Under the pieces are notes generated by a model. That model saw nothing but the letters and a program-made list of their open reading frames with translations. It was not told the origin of the DNA and ran no database searches. From the NCBI GenBank assembly GCA_937974415.1, contig CALJXB010000197.1, forward strand, positions 1 to 6,372: a DNA stretch of 6,372 nt. The letters run 5' to 3'. The stretch comes from an uncultured Kiloniellales bacterium. GTDB lineage: Bacteria; Pseudomonadota; Alphaproteobacteria; Kiloniellales; JAKSDN01. The first letter of the stretch is position 1. The number at the start of each line of letters is the position of its first letter. The position numbers and the translations under genes were made by a program. Shown here piece after piece: positions 1-6,056 of this stretch.

Positions 1-1095
1 GCCCATTTCGTAGAGCAGCGTGGTCAGCACCCGCGCGCCCGAGGCACCGATCGGGTGGCCGAGGGCGATGGCACCGCCGTTCACGTTGACCTTCTCCGGG
101 TCCCAGCCCATGTCCTTGTTGACCGCCAGGGCCTGGGCCGCAAAGGCCTCGTTGGCCTCGACCAGATCGAGGTCGTCGGTCGACCAGCCGGCCCGTTCGA
201 GGGCCGCCCGGCTGGCCGGAATCGGCCCGGTGCCCATGATCGCGGGATCGACTCCGGCGGTTGCCCAGGAGACGATGCGGGCGAGGGGCGCCACGCCGCG
301 CTTTTCGGCCTGATCGGCGCTCATCAGCACCACCGCAGCGGCGCCGTCGTTGATGCCGCTGGCGTTGCCGGCGGTCACCGTGCATTCCTTGTCGAAGGCG
401 GGGCGCAGCTTGCCGAGGCCTTCGGCCGTCACGCCCGGCTTGGGGTGCTCGTCGGTGTCGACCGTGACATCGCCCTTGCGGGTCTTGATGGTCACCGGCG
501 TGATCTCGTCGCCGAACTTGCCGGCGGCCTGGGCGGCTTCGGCCTTCTGCTGGGAGCCGGCTGCGAAGGCATCCTGCTCGTCGCGCGTGAGCTGCCACTT
601 GCGCGCCACGTTCTCGGCCGTAATGCCCATATGATAGCCGTTGAAAGCACAAAACAGCCCGTCCCTGAGCATAGTGTCGAGGAACTTGACGTCGCCCATC
701 TTGGTGCCGTTGCGCAGATGCGCCACGTGTGGCGCCTGGCTCATGGACTCTTGGCCGCCGGCCACCACGATGGCAGAGTCTCCGAGCTGGATCGCTTGCG
801 ATCCCAAGGCGACCGTACGCAGGCCCGAGCCACAGAGCTGATTGATCTGGTAGGCCGTCTTCTCGTGCGGAATGCCGGCGTCCATTGCCGCCTGGCGAGC
901 CGGGTTTTGGCCGGTTCCACCGGTCAGAATCTGGCCGAGAATGGCCTCATCGACCTCGGCGGGGTCGACTTCCGCGCGCTTCAGCGCCTCCTTGATCGCC
1001 GCCGAGCCCAGATAGCTCGCCGGTACGGATGACAAACCCCCGCCGAACCCGCCCACGGGCGTGCGCGCCGCGCTTGCGATTACCACATCGGTCAT
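1..1095 (-). CDS. phaA: Acetyl-CoA C-acetyltransferase (beta-ketothiolase), C-terminus off the window
   Basis: Cytosolic thiolase that condenses two acetyl-CoA to acetoacetyl-CoA, the first step of PHB synthesis; the reaction is reversible. The frame is open from ATG at 1095 to base 1 (365 residues). Family members have about 390, so roughly 26 residues lie outside, including the second catalytic cysteine. Visible: N-terminal [12 protein letters not shown]; nucleophile Cys88 in [18 protein letters not shown] near residue 160; the SGINDGAA and [10 protein letters not shown] motifs; catalytic His347 in [14 protein letters not shown]. The start follows GGAG (1105-1108) at 9 nt, within a GGAGATGAGG stretch. 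It lies 222 bp downstream of phaC on the same strand, a gap long enough for its own promoter. The PHA neighbours favour the name phaA, but by sequence alone it could also serve as a general AtoB thiolase. The enzyme family is certain from the motifs; the biosynthetic role is inferred from context. Confidence 0.95.
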   Translation of the reverse strand, partial: MTDVVIASAARTPVGGFGGGLSSVPASYLGSAAIKEALKRAEVDPAEVDEAILGQILTGGTGQNPARQAAMDAGIPHEKTAYQINQLCGSGLRTVALGSQAIQLGDSAIVVAGGQESMSQAPHVAHLRNGTKMGDVKFLDTMLRDGLFCAFNGYHMGITAENVARKWQLTRDEQDAFAAGSQQKAEAAQAAGKFGDEITPVTIKTRKGDVTVDTDEHPKPGVTAEGLGKLRPAFDKECTVTAGNASGINDGAAAVVLMSADQAEKRGVAPLARIVSWATAGVDPAIMGTGPIPASRAALERAGWSTDDLDLVEANEAFAAQALAVNKDMGWDPEKVNVNGGAIALGHPIGASGARVLTTLLYEMG

Positions 1096-1176
1096 GTCCC
1101 TCATCTCCGCTGTTGGTGAACCTGCTGCAGCGCAAACACCGGGGATCTGCCCGGTCCTGGGCGATCGCGCGGCTCG

Positions 1177-1187
1177 CTGCATTGCAA
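1177..1187. promoter_or_regulatory. Candidate PhaR operator CTGC-N3-GCAA
   Basis: The sequence CTGC ATT GCAA is one base from the CTGC-N3-GCAG pattern reported for PhaR operators in other alphaproteobacteria such as Rhodobacter and Paracoccus. It lies 82 bp upstream of the phaA start. A further palindrome, GCTGCAGC (1124-1131), lies closer to phaA. That this site binds PhaR is inference. Confidence 0.4.
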
Positions 1188-1210
1188 CACAACTGGTCCT
1201 TTTTAAGCAT

Positions 1211-1236
1211 TTGCGCAACCCCGGTGCAAGGATTGC
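1211..1236. promoter_or_regulatory. Paired TTGC/GCAA inverted repeats upstream of phaA
   Basis: Two inverted repeats sit side by side: a perfect palindrome TTGCGCAA (1211-1218) and GCAA-GGA-TTGC (1226-1236). Both belong to the TGC-rich class that PhaR is known to bind, and they fall inside the putative phaA promoter. Their clustering with the site at 1177 supports a regulatory reading, but binding is not shown. Confidence 0.35.
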
Positions 1237-1317
1237 TCGTGCGGAAGATAGGCTAAGGCGTTTGCGCCGAACCGGCACTGACACAGATCAGTTTCTGGAG
1301 TTTCTGGAGTCCAGGCC

Positions 1318-2601
1318 TCAGGCTTCTGCCAGCCAGTCGGCGAGCGGCCGCCAGACCCGCCGCTTCGCGACCGCGCTCACGATCATGCCGACATGGCCGA
1401 CGGCCGGCTGCAATATCTTGGCGCCGGGCAGGCTCGTGGCCAGGGCCGCCGCAGACGCGGGCGGCACGATGCGGTCTTGATCCGGCAGGATGCAGAGACT
1501 GGGGATCGAGACACGCTGGGGCACGATGGCCTCGCCATCGATCTGCCAGCCGCCCTTGGCGGTGACATTCTCGCCGTACCAGCCGCCGAGGCATTCCCGC
1601 GCCACGGGCGCCGCCAAGGGCACGCCGTCGTTCAGCCAATCCTCGACGGCGACGAACCGAAGTGCAGCGGGATCGTCGGTTTCGAGCGAAGAAAAGGCCA
1701 CGAACTTTCTAACGACCTGAAGCGGGTCGAGGCTGGCGAAGAGGCCCTGGATGACGTCGACGGGAAGCTCGCCCTGCAGGGCCATGAGCGGGTCCAGGCT
1801 GACCAGGCTGGCCGCGACCAGACGCGCCTGAGCCGCCTGATCGGCGTGGAAATCCCAGGGAGTCGCAAGCAGCGCCAGCGCGCGCAGGTCCTGGCCGCGG
1901 CGAGCGGCCAGGGCTAGGGCCAGCAGCCCGCCCATGCAATAGCCCAAGAGATGCGGCTTCCGGCCGGTGAGCGCCAACACGTGATCGAGGGCCCGTTCCA
2001 AACGGCCGGCCACGTAATCGCTCAGGGCGAAACCGCGCTCTTCGACGCCCGGCCGGTCCCAGTCCATGAGAAACGGCCGGAATCCGCGGCCGGCCAGCCA
2101 GCGCAGCAAGCTCGTCTTCGCGTCGAGGTCGAGGATATAGGCGCGGTTGATGAGCGACGGCACGACCAGCACGGGCGCAGACGTTGCGGATCCCTTCGCC
2201 GCCTTCTTGGACCGACCGCTGTCCGGCCCGTAGTCGAGCAGCCAGCTGGTGCCCTCCTGCCAGACTGCCGGGGGCGCGCTCAGGTCTCGCCGGTAAGGAT
2301 GGGCCCGGTAAGCCTGAAGGCCGTCGATGAGGGCGTGGTTGCGGCGCTCGATCTCGCGCGCCACGGCGCTTTCGACGGCCTCACTTGCGGTCCCGGCGAG
2401 GTCTTTTCGGAGGGCGTTGGCGGCTTGGGCGAGCTCCGCCGTCCAGGGCAGCGACCCTGTCCTCAAGAGCGGCAAGGCGGCTTTCGAGCTTTGCCAGGCG
2501 AGCGCCGCCAGGCCCAGGTGAAGCGGCAGAGGCCGGGGACCGAGGCGCGGCCTTGACGCTCGGTTTTCCGGGGCGTCCGGCCGATTCAGCGGTTGTGCCA
2601 T
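1318..2601 (-). CDS. phaC: Class III-type poly(3-hydroxyalkanoate) synthase catalytic subunit
   Basis: Alpha/beta-hydrolase-fold enzyme that polymerises (R)-3-hydroxyacyl-CoA into PHA at the granule surface, releasing CoA. It has 427 residues, near class III PhaC (about 355) and well short of class I (about 590). The synthase lipase-like box GYCMGG (220-225) carries Cys222 as nucleophile. Asp376 in DQDRIVPP and His403 in VGHVGM complete the triad. PVLVVPSLINRAYILDL (143-159) and EDWLNDGVPLAAPVA (320-334) are also typical of the family. The N-terminal region with RPLPLHLGLAALAW (23-36) resembles homologues in Rhodospirillales as I recall them, many of which are annotated only as alpha/beta hydrolase. 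ATG at 2601 is chosen because a perfect AAGGAGG lies 12 nt upstream, inside phaE; no later in-frame ATG precedes residue 179. It overlaps phaE by 221 nt in the +1 frame. Cys rather than Ser in the box favours synthase over depolymerase. Confidence 0.88.
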   Translation of the reverse strand: MAQPLNRPDAPENRASRPRLGPRPLPLHLGLAALAWQSSKAALPLLRTGSLPWTAELAQAANALRKDLAGTASEAVESAVAREIERRNHALIDGLQAYRAHPYRRDLSAPPAVWQEGTSWLLDYGPDSGRSKKAAKGSATSAPVLVVPSLINRAYILDLDAKTSLLRWLAGRGFRPFLMDWDRPGVEERGFALSDYVAGRLERALDHVLALTGRKPHLLGYCMGGLLALALAARRGQDLRALALLATPWDFHADQAAQARLVAASLVSLDPLMALQGELPVDVIQGLFASLDPLQVVRKFVAFSSLETDDPAALRFVAVEDWLNDGVPLAAPVARECLGGWYGENVTAKGGWQIDGEAIVPQRVSIPSLCILPDQDRIVPPASAAALATSLPGAKILQPAVGHVGMIVSAVAKRRVWRPLADWLAEA

Positions 2602-2875
2602 CGTTAGCGGGTCCCTCCTTGGCCGCGGTCATTCCGGCCAGCACGGCAGGCCAGGCGCTCCAGGCCGCCGCGGCGGCCCCGGACGGCCCGCTGCCATCAC
2701 GCCCACCGTCGGCCGCGCCCGGCGTCATCCCCGAAGTCGCAGTCAGGCCCATGGCGTGGTACAGGCCGCTGAGTGCCTCGGAAAACTCAGGATCGGCGGC
2801 CAGCGCGCTGATTTGGTCCTGCCAGAGCTCCAGGTAGCGGCGTGCCAGTTCGTCTAGTTTCGCCTCGTCCGACAT
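2381..2875 (-). CDS. phaE: Short PhaE-like PHA synthase accessory subunit
   Basis: A 164-residue protein; classical PhaE of class III synthases is about 360, so this is a short form. The N-terminal module (6-43) with ARRYLELWQDQISALAADPE resembles the helical Trp-Gln-Asp segment of PhaE-type subunits. Residues 44-124 are low-complexity Ala/Gly/Pro/Ser. Residues 125-145 form a coiled coil with a perfect 3-4 pattern (Leu127, 130, 134, 137, Val141, Leu144). The tail 149-164 is strongly basic (RPSRQRPPKRPRRDRK). Its likely role is to assist or activate PhaC at the granule; the basic tail might contact DNA, polyphosphate or CoA substrates, which is inference. The frame extends upstream to 3037, but ATG at 2875 is preferred because the conserved part starts there and upstream codons cross a tandem repeat. 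No good Shine-Dalgarno precedes it. The last 73 codons overlap phaC. The PhaE name rests on the N-terminal motif and the partner gene. Confidence 0.75.
   Translation of the reverse strand: MSDEAKLDELARRYLELWQDQISALAADPEFSEALSGLYHAMGLTATSGMTPGAADGGRDGSGPSGAAAAAWSAWPAVLAGMTAAKEGPANDGTTAESAGRPGKPSVKAAPRSPASAASPGPGGARLAKLESRLAALEDRVAALDGGARPSRQRPPKRPRRDRK
2614..2620 (-). promoter_or_regulatory. Perfect Shine-Dalgarno for phaC inside phaE
   Basis: AAGGAGG on the minus strand is fully complementary to the 16S 3' end and stands 12 nt before the phaC ATG at 2601. In the phaE frame it encodes part of the low-complexity linker (residues Lys-Glu-Gly). The spacing is a little long, but the match decides the start and supports real translation of phaC from within phaE. 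Confidence 0.7.
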
Positions 2876-2883
2876 GGTCCGCG

Positions 2884-2889
2884 AGTATA
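2884..2889 (-). promoter_or_regulatory. Candidate -10 box of the phaEC(A) operon
   Basis: TATACT on the minus strand differs from the sigma-70 -10 consensus at one base. Only 8 nt separate it from the phaE ATG, so transcription would begin at or just before the start codon, giving a leaderless or nearly leaderless mRNA. This fits the lack of a Shine-Dalgarno. The best -35 candidate, CTGGCT (2908-2913, 18-nt spacer), is weak. Confidence 0.45.
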
Positions 2890-2962
2890 ACGGCGGGCGC
2901 CGGCTTGAGCCAGCCGTCGGCGCGCGTGCCGAACCCCTCCCGCGTGCTCGACCCCACAGCCC

Positions 2963-3001
2963 GGTGTCGCGGCCCGGTGTCGCAGCTTGGTGTCGCGGTG
3001 C
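2963..3001. repeat. Three 13-bp tandem repeats in the phaE-phaR divergent region
   Basis: The 8-mer GGTGTCGC occurs three times at exact 13-bp spacing (2963, 2976, 2989), with tails GGCCC, AGCTT and GGTGC. It lies between the divergent starts of phaE and phaR. Regularly spaced direct repeats here could be a regulator-binding array or a simple slippage product. The period is not a whole helical turn, so consecutive units would face different sides of the DNA. Confidence 0.7.
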
Positions 3002-3024
3002 AGCACGAATTGAACGCAGTGCAA
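2998..3024. promoter_or_regulatory. TGC/GCA-rich element upstream of phaR, candidate autoregulatory operator
   Basis: The element begins with the inverted repeat GTGC-A-GCAC (2998-3006) and ends with CGCAGTGCAA (3015-3024). The two GTGCA copies start 21 bp apart, about two helical turns. PhaR is known to bind TGC-rich sequences and to repress its own gene in several bacteria, so this is the best PhaR site candidate in the divergent region. TTGAAC (3010-3015) lies inside it and might be a -35, but no good -10 follows at normal spacing. Confidence 0.4.
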
Positions 3025-3099
3025 AAAAATCGTCCACAAAGCCGTCTCGGCGGTGCTAGGGTAGGCGCAGAGTCCTGCAACGAGGGATGAGGCTACGCA

Positions 3100-3729
3100 G
3101 TGGCCGAGGCAAAGAAGGCCGAGCAGTCAGAGCCCATTACGATCAAGAAGTACGCCAACCGACGGCTCTACAACACGGCGACCAGCAGTTACGTGACCCT
3201 GGATCATCTCTGCCAGATGGTGAAAGAGGGAGTGGACTTCGCAGTCTATGACGCCAAGTCCGGCGAGGACATCACCCGTACCGTCCTCACCCAGATCATC
3301 GTCGAAGAAGAGGCCAAGGGCGAGAACCTGCTGCCCATCACGTTCCTTCGGCAGCTGATCAGCCTCTACGGCGACAACATGCAGTGGATCGTGCCGCGCT
3401 ATCTCGATCACATGATGAGTTCCTTCGCCACCAACCAGGACCGGATGCGACAGGCGGTGCAGGAAACCTTCGGCGGCATGTTCCCTTTCGCCAGTCTTGA
3501 GGAAGTCAGCAAGCAGAACATGGCGCTGTTCGAGAGCGCGATGAAGGCCTTCTCGCCGTTTCCCGCGGACTCCCAAGCCGATGCCAACCAAGACGGCGCA
3601 CCGGTCAAGTCCGGCAACGCGAATTCCGACGCCCTGCAGAAACTGAAGGCACAGATGGACGCGCTGCAGCATCAACTGGAGACCCTGACCGCCGAAGAGA
3701 CGGCGCAGGGCTCGGACAAGCCCGACTAA
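3100..3729 (+). CDS. phaR: Polyhydroxyalkanoate synthesis repressor PhaR
   Basis: Cytosolic DNA-binding repressor that also binds PHA polymer, which relieves repression of phasin and synthesis genes when granules form (family knowledge). It has 209 residues, usual for the family. The N-terminal DNA-binding domain spans about 12-75, with the signature IKKYANRRLYNT (15-26), YVTLDHL (31-37) and the conserved YDAKSGEDITRTVLTQII (50-67). The accumulation-regulator domain follows, with FLRQLISLYGDNMQ (82-95). A Gln/Asn/Asp-rich linker (158-177) precedes a short C-terminal coiled coil (178-197). The start is GTG at 3100, preceded by GAGG (3089-3092) at 7 nt; no ATG gives a better start. It is divergent from phaEC across 224 bp, the classical arrangement for control of both directions from shared sites. 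Not to be confused with PhaR, the class IV synthase subunit of Bacillus. Confidence 0.96.
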   Translation: MAEAKKAEQSEPITIKKYANRRLYNTATSSYVTLDHLCQMVKEGVDFAVYDAKSGEDITRTVLTQIIVEEEAKGENLLPITFLRQLISLYGDNMQWIVPRYLDHMMSSFATNQDRMRQAVQETFGGMFPFASLEEVSKQNMALFESAMKAFSPFPADSQADANQDGAPVKSGNANSDALQKLKAQMDALQHQLETLTAEETAQGSDKPD

Positions 3730-3780
3730 TCGGATACCCTTAAAGTCGATCTCAGTCGCATCGGAGACGATCACGGCTCT

Positions 3781-3815
3781 TGGCCGGCGATCGTGTCGAG
3801 GTGCTCGCGCGGCCA
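3781..3815. terminator. GC-rich stem-loop between convergent phaR and the EAL gene
   Basis: TGGCCGGCGA (3781-3790) pairs with TCGC-G-CGGCCA (3805-3815), giving a 10-bp stem with one bulged G and a 14-nt loop. It lies in the 130-bp gap between two convergent stops, where a bidirectional terminator would be expected. Neither strand has a U-tract after it, so intrinsic termination is doubtful and Rho may act instead. Confidence 0.3.
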
Positions 3816-3859
3816 GCGGTAGGCGGTTGGGCGGGGTCTCGTCGCAGGGGTGCGGGTAA

Positions 3860-5707
3860 TCAGTTGGCGGCGCGTTGCGGCTGATCCTGTCCGGCGCTCC
3901 AGTCCGCCGTCGCGGCCGGCGCGCTCGTGTCCTGCGCTTCGCCCTTCCACGCAGGCTCCAGGCTCGGCTTGCCGAAAAACCAGCCTTGCAGCAACTCGAC
4001 GCCTTCTTTGGCGAGGTAGGCGGCTTCGTCCTCGTTTTCCACGCACTCGGCCACGGTCTCCAGGCCGAAGGTCTTGGCAAGGCTCAGGAGGTTGCGGATG
4101 AAGAGCTGGTTTTCCGTGCTGTTGCAGATCCCCTTGACGAAGGAACCGTCGATCTTGACCAGGTCCACAGTGAGGGATTTCAAATGACGGAAAGTGGTGT
4201 AGCCGGCGCCGAAGTCGTCGACCGCCACCTGGCACCCCAGGTCGCGCACCGCCGTGACGAAGTGGGCGGTCTCCTCGATGTCGTACATGGCGGCCGTTTC
4301 AGTGATCTCGATGACCAGCCGCTCCGCCAAGTCGCGCCGGTCCTTGAGGTGCGCGCTCAGGGCCCTGAGCCAGGAGCGGTCGGCTGCCGTCAAGCCCGAG
4401 ATGTTCACCGCCAGGCGCACGTCGGCATAACGCTTTAGATCCTCGATCGCTAGCTCGAGGGCGTAGCGATCCACCGCGCGCATCAAACCCAGCTGTTCGA
4501 TGACGGGTACGAAACGGTTGGCCGTGATGAGTTCGCCGTCGGGCGCGTGCATGCGCATCAGACACTCATAGAGCCGTACCTCTTCGCTCGCCGCATCGAC
4601 GATCGGCTGATAGGCGAAACACAGTCGCTTTTCCTTGAGGGCCAGCTTCACCTGCTCGCCGATATCCATGTTGGTTTGGAATCCGAGGCGCTGCTCCTCG
4701 GACATCTCGTAGCCCTGAATACAGTCGCGACCGGCCAGCTTGGCCTGGAACAAGGCGCCCTCGGCCTTGGTCATGACGTCGAAGGATGTCTTGGATTGGC
4801 TCGGGAAGACCACGAGACTGGCCGAGGCCGTCACATGAACTTGCTTGCCGCCGATCTCGATGGGTGTTTGCCGCACGGCGAGTAGAATGCGCTCCGCCGT
4901 GATTTGCGCCTGCGCCTGGTTACAGCAGCTCACCACCACGCCGAAACGATCGCCGCCAAGGCGACCAATCACGTCGGTCTCGCGCAGGCACTGGTCAAGC
5001 CGGCGGCTGACCTCGAAGAGAATCGCGTCTCCGGCCTCGTAGCCGTAGGCCGTGTTGATCATGCCCATCTGGTCCAGGCCGATGACCAGAAAGGCGCCGT
5101 TCTGCTCGTATCGGAGCGACTGTGCCAGCGCCTGGTCGAGTGCTTCGCGCAGGCGGACCTTATTGAAGTGGCCGGTGAGCTCGTCGAAGTTCGCCTGGTA
5201 CTCGAGCTGGGCCTCGTGCTGCTTGCGCTGGGTGATCAAGCGAAGCACCCCGATCAGCCGCTCGGGCCTGCCGCTGGGCGAGATCTCGACGGCGCCGCGA
5301 TCGTGAATCCACTGGGGCTCGCCGTTGCCGGCGCAGACCCGGTACTCGCAATCGAAGGGCCCGCGGCCCGAGATATGCTCCGACAGCGCGCGCATGCGCA
5401 CCGGCACGTCTTCCGGGCTGATACGGGCATTCAGGTCTTCGCCCCTGTCCGGCAAGGAAGCCGTGCCCCGGCCGAAGAGAGGGGCCGTCGCACCCAACAG
5501 CGTGAGCTCGTCCGTCGTCAAATTCCAGTCGTAGAGAACGTCGCCCGAAGCCTCTATGGCGGCCTGGAATCTCAGGAGTTCCAGCGATCCTTCTATCTGG
5601 CCTTCTATCTGGCCTTCTTCCTGGTCGGGCGATCGGCGCACCGCATGGCTCTCCTGGCTGATTCGGTCTTCTACGTGAAGGTGGCGGTTCTTTGGGTCCC
5701 GGGCCAC
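3860..5707 (-). CDS. PAS-GGDEF-EAL protein, probable c-di-GMP phosphodiesterase with degenerate GGDEF
   Basis: A 615-residue cytosolic signalling protein with no signal peptide or membrane segment. A PAS/PAC sensor spans about 43-168, ending in the usual ITQRKQHEAQLEY linker. The GGDEF domain (about 172-333) has GGDRF (251-255): the catalytic Glu is Arg. Its DxxxFKxIN region reads DQMGMIN and the following Gly-His is Gly-Tyr, so cyclase activity is unlikely. An RxxD inhibitory site, RETD (242-245), stands five residues before GGDRF, so product binding may remain. The EAL domain (about 350-582) reads ECL (381-383), a known tolerated variant, and keeps Glu381, Asn435, Glu467, Asp497-Asp498 (DDFGAGYTTF), Lys518, Glu554 and Gln574. 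It therefore probably hydrolyses c-di-GMP to pGpG, with the GGDEF domain as regulator. The start shown is GTG at 5707 with only a weak upstream AGG; GTG at 5641 has a better Shine-Dalgarno and would give 593 residues. The gene stands alone, convergent to phaR. Confidence 0.93.
   Translation of the reverse strand: MARDPKNRHLHVEDRISQESHAVRRSPDQEEGQIEGQIEGSLELLRFQAAIEASGDVLYDWNLTTDELTLLGATAPLFGRGTASLPDRGEDLNARISPEDVPVRMRALSEHISGRGPFDCEYRVCAGNGEPQWIHDRGAVEISPSGRPERLIGVLRLITQRKQHEAQLEYQANFDELTGHFNKVRLREALDQALAQSLRYEQNGAFLVIGLDQMGMINTAYGYEAGDAILFEVSRRLDQCLRETDVIGRLGGDRFGVVVSCCNQAQAQITAERILLAVRQTPIEIGGKQVHVTASASLVVFPSQSKTSFDVMTKAEGALFQAKLAGRDCIQGYEMSEEQRLGFQTNMDIGEQVKLALKEKRLCFAYQPIVDAASEEVRLYECLMRMHAPDGELITANRFVPVIEQLGLMRAVDRYALELAIEDLKRYADVRLAVNISGLTAADRSWLRALSAHLKDRRDLAERLVIEITETAAMYDIEETAHFVTAVRDLGCQVAVDDFGAGYTTFRHLKSLTVDLVKIDGSFVKGICNSTENQLFIRNLLSLAKTFGLETVAECVENEDEAAYLAKEGVELLQGWFFGKPSLEPAWKGEAQDTSAPAATADWSAGQDQPQRAAN
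5589..5624 (-). repeat. 12-bp tandem repeat encoding QEEG-QIEG-QIEG
   Basis: Two identical 12-mers CCTTCTATCTGG (5589-5600, 5601-5612) and a third with two changes, CCTTCTTCCTGG (5613-5624), lie inside the EAL gene. Read on the minus strand they give the tetrapeptides QEEG, QIEG and QIEG (residues 29-40), just before the PAS domain. Because the unit is a multiple of three, slippage would lengthen or shorten an acidic linker without breaking the frame. Confidence 0.85.
5651..5655 (-). promoter_or_regulatory. Shine-Dalgarno supporting an alternative start at 5641
   Basis: AGGAG on the minus strand lies 9 nt before an in-frame GTG (5639-5641), giving a product 22 residues shorter. The same AGGAG also precedes an out-of-frame ATG at 4 nt. 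The GTG at 5707 has only an AGG some 12 nt upstream, so 5641 may be the true start. Neither choice affects the PAS domain. Confidence 0.5.
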
Positions 5708-5800
5708 GCGGCTCGGCGACCTGGGCCTAGGTTAAAATTTCCGATTTAAGGAAAAGTAAAACTACCAATAAATATCGCCGGCTTGTAAATTAATCAAAAA

Positions 5801-5813
5801 AATTGCAGCAATT
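5801..5813. promoter_or_regulatory. Inverted repeat AATTGC-A-GCAATT upstream of the EAL gene
   Basis: A perfect 6-bp inverted repeat around one central base, about 95 bp upstream of the GTG at 5707. Its TTGC/GCAA core resembles the inverted repeats upstream of phaA, so the same TGC-rich-binding regulator might act here. AT-rich DNA readily gives short palindromes, so the claim is weak. Confidence 0.3.
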
Positions 5814-6004
5814 GGTAAAATAAAAACCACATTCATTTTTCATTTACTATAGTAGTTATGGTTAATAAAATTCTTTTGTATTGAATTTGGCGTATCTCGG
5901 CGCCCTCACGCGTTGCCTCTCTTGGATGCGGCGAGGACCCGCCCCGGACCGAAGGCACGGCCGCCAATCCTTCTATGTGTTGGGAAATGGGCGCGTTCCG
6001 GTCA

Positions 6005-6034
6005 GGCGCCACGCAATCCGGCGCCACGCAATCC
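6005..6034. repeat. Perfect 15-bp tandem duplication
   Basis: The unit GGCGCCACGCAATCC occurs twice without a mismatch (6005-6019, 6020-6034) in the GC-rich core of the intergenic stretch. Its length is a multiple of three, but no credible gene covers it. It is probably a recent slippage product. Confidence 0.85.
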
Positions 6035-6056
6035 AGCTTTACGCCGCGTCGGCTTC

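Larger units (their letters stand above)
1096..1317 (-). promoter_or_regulatory. phaC-phaA intergenic region, probable phaA control region
   Basis: This 222-bp gap contains no gene and no U-tracted terminator after phaC. It is rich in TGC/GCA inverted repeats, listed separately. A weak promoter candidate on the minus strand is TTGCAC (1222-1227), a 17-nt spacer, then TTAAAA (1199-1204); both boxes match the sigma-70 consensus poorly. A perfect 9-bp tandem TTTCTGGAG (1292-1309) and a weak 5-bp hairpin (1277-1292) lie just past the phaC stop; neither looks like a terminator. phaA may therefore be transcribed both from upstream and from its own promoter. Confidence 0.4.

Noticed and set aside
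55..1032. Long plus-strand open frame (325 codons) across the phaA region
   Set aside because: It is the antisense shadow of the thiolase gene; its translation is Gly/Ala/Arg/His-rich with no family motif, while the minus strand shows all thiolase motifs.
1277..1309. Hairpin and 9-bp tandem after phaC as a terminator
   Set aside because: Only a 5-bp stem and no T-run on the minus strand; it does not meet the form of an intrinsic terminator.
2876..3037. Upstream extension of phaE to a start at 3037
   Set aside because: It would translate the 13-bp tandem repeats and the promoter box; the conserved PhaE-like part begins at the ATG at 2875.
3127..4080. Minus-strand open frame of 317 codons over phaR and the intergenic gap
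   Set aside because: It spans phaR antisense and the end of the EAL gene in another frame; the translation is low-complexity Arg/Pro-rich with no motif.
4904..5749. Plus-strand open frame of 281 codons opposite the EAL gene
   Set aside because: Antisense shadow in GC-rich DNA; no recognisable domain, and the opposite frame encodes clear PAS and GGDEF features.
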